Positions 6,272-12,532 of a DNA stretch of 12,532 nt are shown piece after piece. Source of the stretch: an uncultured candidate division Zixibacteria bacterium. GTDB lineage: Bacteria > Zixibacteria > MSB-5A5 > GN15 > FEB-12. Positions within the stretch are counted from its first letter, which is position 1, and the number at the start of each line of letters is the position of its first letter. The translations under genes and the position numbers were made by a program. The stretch lies in contig CAJVYT010000084.1 in assembly GCA_913009765.1 (NCBI GenBank), forward strand, positions 1-12,532, written 5' to 3'. Under the pieces are notes generated by a model that searched no databases, was not told where the DNA came from, and worked only from the letters and a program-made list of their open reading frames with translations.

Positions 6272-6717
6272 ATGGATGAAAAAATAAAAATTGGCATAAT
6301 TATCTGTGATCGTTACCGCAGGTGTGCAGGAGGAAAATGTTTTAGAGCTTTGCACTTAAGAGAAGGTGCTTTTAGCAGATATAAAAATAAAGAAGTTGAA
6401 CTTGTTGGATACACTTTTTGTGACGGCTGCCCCGGTGGAAATATTGAATACACAATAGACGAAATGAAAGGAAACGGAGCACAAATTATACATTTGCAAC
6501 CGGTCTTATCGTTGGCTATCCGCCTTGTCCTTATATTGAGGATTTTCATGATTTCATTGAATTAAAATATAATCTTGAAGTCGTTTATGGGACTCATCCT
6601 ATTCCTCAAAAATATTTTGTGCTTCAAAAACAACTAAAGACATGGGATAATTCAAAGTGGAAAGATATTATTCAAAAAACTATAACAGATGAAAAAACAC
6701 GTTTAGTATATGACTAA
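6272..6717 (+). pseudogene. CGGC-domain protein, disrupted by a one-base frameshift
   Basis: The first 75 or so codons encode a typical CGGC-domain protein (PF08821): CDRYRRCAGGKCFRAL, GAFSRY, ELVGYTFCDGCPGG and GAQIIHL. The frame then leaves homology and ends at 6565. Re-reading one base at about 6496 (as if TTGCA had been TTGGCA) restores HLATGLIVGYPPCPYIEDF, and the frame stays open to a TAA at 6715-6717, giving a product of about 148 residues. Loss of a single G is therefore the simplest explanation, either a true mutation or a sequencing or assembly error. No slippery heptamer is present, which argues against programmed frameshifting. A GAGG site at 6263-6266 precedes ATG 6272. The family is proposed to bind metal through conserved cysteines; it is last in the cluster. 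Confidence 0.8.
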
Positions 6718-6765
6718 AAAAGTTTTCTACTTATAAGTGTATATTAATGATGTTTGTAACTATTT

Positions 6766-8475
6766 TTATCTGTTTTTTTTGTATCTGCTTTTTTGAGTGA
6801 GAATATCTTTTTGTTTTATCTTTTTATTTGTGTCTTTTTCAACAAATATGTCTGAGCCTGTGAATGGATCTTTTTCGGTGTAATACATTAAGGCAGAATA
6901 TGTCGAGGGAAGGGGAGTGAAAATCTGAACTTGTTCCGGATTTATTTTAAGACTTTTGGATGTAAATTCTTTAAGACTTTTCATCTCATTATCGGTACAC
7001 CCGGGATGAGCAGCAATTAAGTAATAGGTCAGGAATTGTTTTTTATCAGAGTGAGAAACCGCATTTTCAAACATTTTATGGAATTGTTTTAATGTTGATA
7101 CATCCGGTTTACCCATTAGTTTTAATACGAAATTATCTGTATGCTCAGGAGCTACCTTGAGTTGTCCCGAAGTATGTTTTTGCACTAAGCTGTTGACATA
7201 TTTTTGACCATGTTTTTTGTCGCTTACAATCATATCATAACGAATCCCGGAGGCGATAAATACTTTTTTAACACCATTGATGTTTTGAATTTTGTTTAAG
7301 AGATTTATCTGATGTGAATGGTCAGGTTTCATCAGACGGCAAATAGTAGGGGAGATACATCTTTTATTATCACAGCATCCTTTTTGAATTTTTTTTGTAC
7401 ATTCAAAACCGTACATATTAGCAGTTGGTCCGCCGGCATCGCTAATGATTCCTTTAAATGATTTATGCTTTGTAAATTTTTTAGCTTCTTTTAAGATAGA
7501 TTTTTCCGAACGCCAATTAACGGTTTGCCCTTGGTGTACTGCTATGGCACAAAAATTACATTCGCCGTAACATCCTCGATGAGTTGTGAGAGAAAATTTT
7601 ATCGTGTCAAGTGCCTTTATTTTGCCATGCGGTAAGTGAGAAGGATGAGCATCTAAAGCAAAATCCATGTCATATATATTATCTAATTCTTTTTGAGAAA
7701 GATGGTCTGCCGGTTTATTTTGAATCAAATAGCGGGTATCTGTTTTTTGAGCAAGACCAAAGGCGATGATTGGGTCGTTGTTCTTATAAAATTGATGAAA
7801 CATTTTTGTAAACTTTGCTTTGGATTTTTGTACTTCTTCAAAAGATGGTAATTCTTTGTAATTTTCGGGAATATCATTTGATATATAGCACAGACCGTTT
7901 ATTGTGTGCCAGTTTTTTTTCTGTTTAAAAGCATGTGCTACCTGCAGAATTGTTTTTTCACCCATACCGTATACAAGTATATCTGCTTTGGCATCAAAGA
8001 GTATTGATTTGCGAATTTTGTTTGACCAGAAATCATAGTGGGCAACTCTTCGCAAACTTGCCTCAATACCCCCTAAGACAATCGGTTTTGTGTTTTTGAA
8101 ATACTTACGAATAAGATTGCTGTATACAATGACTGCTCTATCGGGTCTTTTGTTATTGATACCTCCCGGAGTGAAATCATCCGATCTTCTTTTTTTCTTT
8201 GATGCGGTATAGTTTGCCACCATTGAGTCAACCGTACCTCCGCTGACTCCCCAAAAAAGTTTCGGTTCACCTAATCGGGTGATATCAATATCTGAATGAA
8301 TATCTGGTTGGGGAATTATACCAACTCGGAACCCATTTTTTGCAAGGTATCGTCCGATGAGGGCGGTACCATTGTAGGGGGAGTCAATATAGCTGTCACC
8401 TGATACGATAATAATATCAAGGCTGTCCCATTTGAGGGTATCTAATTCATCTTTTGTAACAGGCAGGTATTTCAT
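6766..8475 (-). CDS. ygiQ: YgiQ/UPF0313 family radical SAM protein
   Basis: The 569-residue protein is typical of UPF0313: MKYLPVTKDEL, DIIIVSGDSYIDSP, GGIEASLRR, a radical SAM motif with Cys302, Cys306 and Cys309 (CYGECNFC), ISDAGGPTANMYG, and LKVAPEHT. The C-terminal region has a further Cys pattern (KGCCDNKRC) and ends in a basic tail. It is shorter than the roughly 740-residue E. coli protein because it lacks a long C-terminal extension, as in many bacteria outside the enterics. The reaction is unknown. It is the last gene of the molybdenum operon, 16 bases after the transporter, with no evident Shine-Dalgarno. Any link to molybdenum comes from position only. Confidence 0.93.
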   Translation of the reverse strand: MKYLPVTKDELDTLKWDSLDIIIVSGDSYIDSPYNGTALIGRYLAKNGFRVGIIPQPDIHSDIDITRLGEPKLFWGVSGGTVDSMVANYTASKKKRRSDDFTPGGINNKRPDRAVIVYSNLIRKYFKNTKPIVLGGIEASLRRVAHYDFWSNKIRKSILFDAKADILVYGMGEKTILQVAHAFKQKKNWHTINGLCYISNDIPENYKELPSFEEVQKSKAKFTKMFHQFYKNNDPIIAFGLAQKTDTRYLIQNKPADHLSQKELDNIYDMDFALDAHPSHLPHGKIKALDTIKFSLTTHRGCYGECNFCAIAVHQGQTVNWRSEKSILKEAKKFTKHKSFKGIISDAGGPTANMYGFECTKKIQKGCCDNKRCISPTICRLMKPDHSHQINLLNKIQNINGVKKVFIASGIRYDMIVSDKKHGQKYVNSLVQKHTSGQLKVAPEHTDNFVLKLMGKPDVSTLKQFHKMFENAVSHSDKKQFLTYYLIAAHPGCTDNEMKSLKEFTSKSLKINPEQVQIFTPLPSTYSALMYYTEKDPFTGSDIFVEKDTNKKIKQKDILTQKSRYKKNR

Positions 8476-8491
8476 TTGAATACAATATATG

Positions 8492-9661
8492 TCAAGATGG
8501 TTGATGATTCAATTTTTTATTTGGTTGAAATAGCTTCGCAATAAAATATACAAACAGACCTATGAGAAACCCATAGAGAGTATTCAAATAGATAATCCCT
8601 AATGCTGTTGAGATAGTGATAAGAATTCCTACTACCTGTTTTTGGTCTCGTGCCGGACGAGCAAGTTCGTATCCCGCAAAGATTAACATGATACCCAATA
8701 TTGAAAGAGGATAGATTTGTATAAGCTGCATAGCCGATACACCTAAGAAAAGCCCAATAAAAAGTTTGATGACTCCTAATATAACAACAGAACCACCGGT
8801 TCTGGCACCAAAATGATACTGCCCGGCAAGTCCGCCGGATCCATGACACATAGGAAGTCCTCCAAAGCCGCAGCCGATTAGATTCATCAGCCCGACCGAG
8901 GTTGCCATTCTACCGGTAGAAATTTGTCTGCCCGGAAATAAATCACCGGAAAGTATACAAACGGCAAAAACAGAATTTAACAAAGTAAGTGGAATTTGCG
9001 GTAATGCACCGCGGGTGAATCCGGTAAGCCAATTCTCGGCAGTCGGCATTATTATTGAAAATGTAGGAAGTGAAAAATGAATTTGAGAAAGTGTTTCTGG
9101 AGTAAGAAGAAATAAAATAACAAGTCCGCTTCCGAACAACAAAAGAGCTGTTGGGAACTTCTTTAATTTTTTTAGCATGAGAATCCCTATGCCAATAATT
9201 ATTGCAGTTGTAACAGAATTCAATCCTATTATCGGCATTTCAGAAATAAAAGAAATTCCTTTAAGTGCGAGTTTTAAACCAACCCCCAATTGGATACCTC
9301 TAATAATCGGTTTGGGAATTAAATGTTCAACTTTTGTTATAAGCCCCGAACTTCCTAAAACAAAAACAATCCCGCCTGCGATAAGTCCGGCGGCAGCGAT
9401 TTCTGACGGGAGCAGTTGTTCGGCGATAGCAACTGCTGCGATTGCTTTCATAGGCTGTACTGGTATAGGCTGTCCAAAAAGCAGTCCGGTGAGTATATTA
9501 AAAATACCCGCAAATATTAAAATAATACCGAGATCCATTCCTGTGACAATCGAGATACCTGCAACAAGAGGAATAAATGTTCCCAAATCACCAAGACCGC
9601 CGGAGAATTCCATGAGAGTAAATCGCATGGCATGTATGTTTGTTTTTATATCGTTCAGCAT
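8492..9661 (-). CDS. MOT1-type molybdate (or sulfate) transporter, SulP-related membrane protein
   Basis: The 389-residue protein is highly hydrophobic, with about ten membrane segments. It carries the MOT1 hallmarks: GGLGDLGTFIPL near residues 21-32, GQPIPVQPMKAIAA at 63-76, and LPMCHGSGGLAGQYHFGARTGG at 269-290. MOT1 proteins import molybdate across the inner membrane; some bacterial homologues are annotated more loosely as sulfate transporters. The surrounding moaA, moaC, mogA and moeA genes favour molybdate. It starts 17 bases after the moeA stop with a weak ribosome site (GATGAG), so it is part of the same transcript. A secondary carrier instead of the ABC system ModABC is notable. Confidence 0.88.
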   Translation of the reverse strand: MLNDIKTNIHAMRFTLMEFSGGLGDLGTFIPLVAGISIVTGMDLGIILIFAGIFNILTGLLFGQPIPVQPMKAIAAVAIAEQLLPSEIAAAGLIAGGIVFVLGSSGLITKVEHLIPKPIIRGIQLGVGLKLALKGISFISEMPIIGLNSVTTAIIIGIGILMLKKLKKFPTALLLFGSGLVILFLLTPETLSQIHFSLPTFSIIMPTAENWLTGFTRGALPQIPLTLLNSVFAVCILSGDLFPGRQISTGRMATSVGLMNLIGCGFGGLPMCHGSGGLAGQYHFGARTGGSVVILGVIKLFIGLFLGVSAMQLIQIYPLSILGIMLIFAGYELARPARDQKQVVGILITISTALGIIYLNTLYGFLIGLFVYFIAKLFQPNKKLNHQPS

Positions 9662-9678
9662 ATTTGGCTCATCTAAAA

Positions 9679-10872
9679 TCAGATATATAAAATTTCATCC
9701 CAATAAGTGATTTCGATTTTGGTTGGTTTGTCATTAGAAGTATATTGAAAAATAAGCCCATCGGTTTGTAATAATGCCGAAAGAGCTGCAGATGATTTTT
9801 TATTAGCAAACGATGCCACCAAGCTACTATCCTCTGAAAATATTTTCCCGGGCCAAATAAGAGTCCGTCCACTTTTTATTATTGAATTTTTACTAAGCGA
9901 GGCGGGTGTTGTCGGGATTCTGTAATTTTTGATACCAATGATTTTTTTTATTGCAGGTATAACAAAACAGGCACAGGTGACCGCTGTCGAGAGAGGATTG
10001 CCGGGGAGACCGAATAAATATTGATTGTCACGCTTAGCAAAGAATATTGGTTTGCCCGGTTTGATAGATGCTTTGTGAAGTTTTTTAACCCATCCGCATT
10101 GTTCAGCTATTTCAGGAATAAAATCTTTATCCCCTGCTGAGACTCCTCCGCTGGTGATAATAATATCGTAGTCTTGAGATAGAGCAGATATAACGTTTTC
10201 TCTTTCATCTAAGACAATAGAATCTACCGTAATAGAGTCGCAAAATGGTGCCAGCATTGACCGCACAGTATAGCTGTTACTATTGTAGAGCTGTCCGAAT
10301 TGTAATGTTGTCCCCGGTTCTACAAGTTCGTTGCCAGTACTGAGTACCAGTATGTTTGGTTTTTTATACACTTCTACTTCTGTCATACCGATTGATGCAA
10401 GGATTCCTATATATAGAGGATTGATTCTTGCACCTGCTTTTAGAATTGTATCACCCTCTTTAATATCTTCTCCCGGCAGTCGAACATTCTGATTTTTTTT
10501 TATCTCTTTATGAAAAGTCACTTTGTTGTCTGTGAAGGTTGTGTGTTCAACTTGTATAACAGTATCGTACCCTTCGGGTACAGGAGCTCCGGTCATAATT
10601 TTAATTGCAGTATTTGGTTTGTAGCTGTATTGGTCGGAATCGCCTGCATAGGTGACAGCATGTATCGGAAGAGAGAATGGGATTTGTTTGATGTCTGCAT
10701 ATGCCACCGCAAACCCATCCATAGCAGAATTTCTGTAAGGGGCGACGCTGATAGTAGAAATGATATCTTGAGATAAAATATAGTGTGCAGATTTTTCAAT
10801 CGGGATTTTAACAGTTTTTGATTGTTGAACTGTTTGAGAAATTATATCAACAGCTTCGGCGTAGGTTTTCAT
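9679..10872 (-). CDS. moeA: Molybdopterin molybdotransferase MoeA
   Basis: MoeA inserts molybdate into adenylylated molybdopterin, giving Moco. The 397-residue product has the expected blocks in order: VAPYRNSAMDGFAV (about residues 43-56), GAPVPEGYDTVI (95-106), LPGEDIKEGD (132-141), LSTGNELVEPG (177-187), SGGVSAGDKDF (241-251), KPGKPIFFAK (271-280) and LPGNPLSTAV (289-298), then the C-terminal beta-barrel domain. I start it at ATG 10872, whose ATGA overlaps the TGA stop of the upstream mogA-type gene. An upstream TTG at 10893 is open but lies inside that gene and adds residues not seen in the family. Stop-start overlap implies translational coupling of two consecutive pathway steps. The length is normal for the family. 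Confidence 0.95.
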   Translation of the reverse strand: MKTYAEAVDIISQTVQQSKTVKIPIEKSAHYILSQDIISTISVAPYRNSAMDGFAVAYADIKQIPFSLPIHAVTYAGDSDQYSYKPNTAIKIMTGAPVPEGYDTVIQVEHTTFTDNKVTFHKEIKKNQNVRLPGEDIKEGDTILKAGARINPLYIGILASIGMTEVEVYKKPNILVLSTGNELVEPGTTLQFGQLYNSNSYTVRSMLAPFCDSITVDSIVLDERENVISALSQDYDIIITSGGVSAGDKDFIPEIAEQCGWVKKLHKASIKPGKPIFFAKRDNQYLFGLPGNPLSTAVTCACFVIPAIKKIIGIKNYRIPTTPASLSKNSIIKSGRTLIWPGKIFSEDSSLVASFANKKSSAALSALLQTDGLIFQYTSNDKPTKIEITYWDEILYI

Positions 10873-11366
10873 TGGTTTAATTCTTTCTGACAATCTTTCA
10901 CGAGGTTTGCAATTAATCTCAAAGGGTGTTCAATTGTCGAAAGTAAAAACTCAACAATTTCTTTGACTGCCTTAGGAGAACCGGGGAGATTAACAATAAA
11001 AGAATTCTCAGCAATCCCGGAAACCGCTCTTGAATAAATTGCATACGTTGATTTTGTAGTTGAAAATGCACGGATTGCTTCATCAACCCCCGGAGTAAAT
11101 CGTTCTATTATCTTTTGTGTTACTTCGGGTGTGTTGTCTCGAGCGGCACATCCTGTACCGCCTGATGTAAATATCAGATTATATCCTTTTGCGATAAATC
11201 TCTGTAGAGCTGTTTCAATGTTTTTCGGATCATCACTTACTATTACAGATTCAACTATCTCAAATCGGCTGTCGAGAGTTTGCTTGAAAACAGGAAGGCA
11301 GCCGTCTTCACGTTCACCTCTTGATGCCCTATCTGATATTATAATTATCCCAACAGAATACGGCAT
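10869..11366 (-). CDS. Molybdopterin adenylyltransferase, MogA/MoaB type
   Basis: This 165-residue MoCF-domain protein adenylylates molybdopterin before MoeA acts. Seen in the sequence are VGIIIISDRASRGEREDG (residues 5-22), IFTSGGTGCAARDNTPE (65-81) with the nucleotide-binding GGTG and RDNTPE motifs, and FIVNLPGSPKAVKEI (123-137). It could be named mogA or moaB; sequence alone does not separate them here. The start is ATG 11366, which overlaps the MOSC stop as TAATG and has GGAG 6 bases upstream (11376-11373). The GTG at 11378 would be part of that ribosome site and is rejected. The 3' end overlaps moeA by 4 bases. Confidence 0.93.
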   Translation of the reverse strand: MPYSVGIIIISDRASRGEREDGCLPVFKQTLDSRFEIVESVIVSDDPKNIETALQRFIAKGYNLIFTSGGTGCAARDNTPEVTQKIIERFTPGVDEAIRAFSTTKSTYAIYSRAVSGIAENSFIVNLPGSPKAVKEIVEFLLSTIEHPLRLIANLVKDCQKELNQ

Positions 11367-11806
11367 TAGTTGCTCCACTGAATTTTATCACCAACAGTCA
11401 TTTTGCCGCCATGCAGAACTTTGGCAAAAATACCTTCTCTCGGCATTATACAGTCACCGACAGCTTCGCGAATATAACATCCGTGATGACATTCTTTACC
11501 GATTTGGGTAACTTCAAGCTCTATCGTGTTGCCAATTTTTATCTTTTTGCCTATTGCAACAGTCGAAAAATCAATTCCGGTAGTGGTAATATTTTCGGCA
11601 AAGTCACCGGGGTTGATTTCTACAATTTCATTTTTAACTTTTTCAAAAGATTCAAATGGCAAAAGTGAAACCTGACGACCTGAACCTGCATGAGCATCAC
11701 CGACAATTCCGAAATCTTTTTGGAGTTCTACAAAGTCAATGTTTTTTTTCTGCATTCCTTTTTCAGGAGCGATAGAAATTTTATATATCTGTCCGTTTGA
11801 ATTCAC
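11366..11806 (-). CDS. MOSC-domain protein
   Basis: The 146-residue product is a stand-alone MOSC domain: IYKISIAPEKGMQKK, GIVGDAHAGSGRQVSLL (about residues 33-49), GDFAENITTTGI (68-78), then IGKECHHGCYIREAVGDCIMPREGIFAKVL with Cys106, Cys110 and Cys119. MOSC domains, named for Moco sulfurase C-terminal, are thought to handle Moco or its sulfur; stand-alone ones often sit in moa operons. I chose GTG 11806 because a perfect AGGAGG at 11820-11815 lies 8 bases upstream and the length then fits the family. The ATG at 11857 would add 17 non-homologous residues inside moaC. The gene overlaps the 3' end of moaC by 26 bases. Confidence 0.9.
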   Translation of the reverse strand: MNSNGQIYKISIAPEKGMQKKNIDFVELQKDFGIVGDAHAGSGRQVSLLPFESFEKVKNEIVEINPGDFAENITTTGIDFSTVAIGKKIKIGNTIELEVTQIGKECHHGCYIREAVGDCIMPREGIFAKVLHGGKMTVGDKIQWSN

Positions 11807-12263
11807 CTGATTTACCTCCTGTTTTATGTAGAAGTTTGAGTTCTGAAATGACAACATCTTTTTGGACTGCTTTTACCATATCGTAAATTGTTACTGCGGT
11901 GATTGAAGCGGCACAAAATGCTTCCATCTCAACACCTGTTGGGGCTGATGTTTTTGATGTTGCTATTATATTTATTATAGAATTTATTTTATCTAATTCA
12001 AATTGTATATCAACTGTATCTAAAGCAATTTGATGACAGAGAGGAATAAGCTCTGAAGTTTTTTTAGCTGCTTGGATTCCTGCTATCTTGGCTACTGTCA
12101 GCACATCGCCTTTTTTAAGATTATTAGATTGAATCAATTCAAAAGTGTTTTCGTTTAAAATAACTTTTACAGAAACGGTCGCTTCACGTACTGTCTCTTG
12201 TTTGTGCGAGATGTCAACCATGGTTGCTTTGCCGTTTGAGTCGGTATGTGTCAGTTTTGACAT
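11781..12263 (-). CDS. moaC: Cyclic pyranopterin monophosphate synthase MoaC
   Basis: MoaC converts the MoaA product to cyclic pyranopterin monophosphate, the first Moco intermediate. The 160-residue protein is full length. It contains MVDISHKQETVREA (residues 15-28), KKTSELIPLCHQIALDTVDI (67-86), TGVEMEA (109-115), DMVKAVQKD (128-136) with Lys131 matching the catalytic lysine of the E. coli enzyme, and LLHKTGGKSGEF (144-155). A strong GGGAGG ribosome site (12276-12271) lies 7 bases before ATG 12263 and is made partly from the last two codons of moaA, which ends only 3 bases before moaC starts. Confidence 0.96.
   Translation of the reverse strand: MSKLTHTDSNGKATMVDISHKQETVREATVSVKVILNENTFELIQSNNLKKGDVLTVAKIAGIQAAKKTSELIPLCHQIALDTVDIQFELDKINSIINIIATSKTSAPTGVEMEAFCAASITAVTIYDMVKAVQKDVVISELKLLHKTGGKSGEFKRTDI
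11815..11820 (-). promoter_or_regulatory. Perfect Shine-Dalgarno that sets the MOSC gene's GTG start
   Basis: AGGAGG on the - strand lies 8 bases before GTG 11806 and inside the moaC coding region. It is the reason for preferring the GTG over the upstream ATG at 11857, which has no such site. Confidence 0.8.
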
Positions 12264-12266
12264 ATT

Positions 12267-12532
12267 TTAACCTCCCATATTTATAAATGAAGGGAAAAAA
12301 GCAGAATCACCGGTTTTACGCGAACAGCCGGTGTATGTTTTATTTGCGACAAGTTGATGAACTTCTTTTGAGGCATAGTCATATCCTTGTTGCAGAGAAT
12401 CAAAGAGATTAAACGATGCCCCCGAGAAGAGACAGCCGTATAATCGACCATCGGATGTAAGTCTGATACGATTACACATAGCACAAAATGAATGACTTAC
12501 CGGATTAATAAAACCGACTTTTATATCCAAAT
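12267..12532 (-). CDS. moaA: GTP 3',8-cyclase MoaA, C-terminal part, truncated by window edge
   Basis: The frame is open to the right edge, so only about 88 C-terminal residues are present; the N-terminal radical SAM cluster lies outside. Visible are VGFINPVSHSFCAMCNRIRLT and the second [4Fe-4S] motif, CX2CX13C (FCAMC to YGC), which binds the GTP substrate in MoaA. They are followed by KTYTGCSRKTGDSAFF-like sequence and the conserved double-glycine end (INMGG) needed for activity in known enzymes. With MoaC, it makes cyclic pyranopterin monophosphate from GTP. It is the first gene of the - strand operon seen here. Its promoter, and any Moco riboswitch, would lie beyond the window. Confidence 0.95.
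   Translation of the reverse strand, partial: LDIKVGFINPVSHSFCAMCNRIRLTSDGRLYGCLFSGASFNLFDSLQQGYDYASKEVHQLVANKTYTGCSRKTGDSAFFPSFINMGG
12271..12276 (-). promoter_or_regulatory. moaC ribosome-binding site embedded in the moaA C-terminal glycine codons
   Basis: GGGAGG on the - strand is formed by the G of the moaA Met codon and the terminal Gly-Gly codons (GGA GGT). It lies 7 bases before the moaC ATG. The functionally required GG end of MoaA therefore also supplies the translation signal for moaC. Confidence 0.8.

Noticed and set aside
6490..6500. Programmed -1 frameshift in the CGGC gene
   Set aside because: No X-XXY-YYZ slippery sequence or clear downstream stimulator; CAT-TTG re-pairing in the -1 frame would be poor.
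6718..6765. Bidirectional terminator between the convergent operons
   Set aside because: T-rich tracts and the palindrome ACTTATAAGT are present, but there is no stable GC stem followed by a T-run on either strand.
9177..9710. Long open frame on the + strand opposite the transporter and the moeA end
   Set aside because: Low-complexity Ile/Pro/Ser-rich translation with no family resemblance; it mirrors the transporter's codon pattern on the opposite strand.
10873..10893. TTG at 10893 as moeA start
   Set aside because: It lies inside the upstream gene, adds seven residues not typical of MoeA, and competes with an ATGA-coupled ATG.

Overview
The window is AT-rich and bacterial. The genes present suggest an anaerobe: two MinD-type ATPases with built-in ferredoxin domains, several NifX/NifB-type iron-molybdenum-cofactor-binding proteins, a CGGC protein, two radical SAM enzymes and a full molybdenum-cofactor pathway. 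I cannot name the phylum. The gene set recalls sulfate reducers and related anaerobic Gram-negative lineages, and a sigma-54 activator is present.

Left half (2-6717, all + strand). The window opens inside a sigma-54-dependent activator that lacks its N-terminus. A 180-base intergenic region follows. It holds two 14-bp inverted repeats (TTGC-N6-GCAA, 32 bp apart) and then a near-consensus -24/-12 promoter. Next comes a tightly packed row of genes: two COG1433 (NifX/ORP-like) proteins, a DUF5320 protein, a Gly/Arg-rich protein with a Cys-rich end, two paralogous ferredoxin-MinD ATPases, a third COG1433 protein, a decayed aminotransferase 3' end, a COG0731 radical SAM enzyme, a DUF1858 protein, a fourth COG1433 protein and a CGGC-domain gene broken by a one-base frameshift. 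The combination of sigma-54 activator, sigma-54 promoter, COG1433 proteins and paired COG1149 ATPases matches the layout of the orange-protein (ORP) operons of Desulfovibrio. This locus is larger and has extra components. The likely theme is anaerobic assembly or carriage of a metal-sulfur cluster, possibly containing Mo; the exact product is not known.

Right half (6766-12532, all - strand, convergent with the left half). This is a compact molybdenum operon. In transcription order it reads moaA (partial, cut by the window edge), moaC, a MOSC-domain gene, a mogA/moaB-type gene, moeA, a MOT1-type molybdate transporter and a YgiQ-type radical SAM gene. Several junctions overlap (TAATG, ATGA, and a 26-base overlap), so translational coupling is likely. 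It covers molybdate import, cyclic pyranopterin formation and molybdate insertion; moaD, moaE and moeB are not in the window.

The two halves meet tail to tail at 6717/6766 without an obvious strong terminator. Having a molybdate importer and Moco synthesis next to an ORP-like locus strengthens the suggestion that the left-hand system handles molybdenum, but this rests on gene context.
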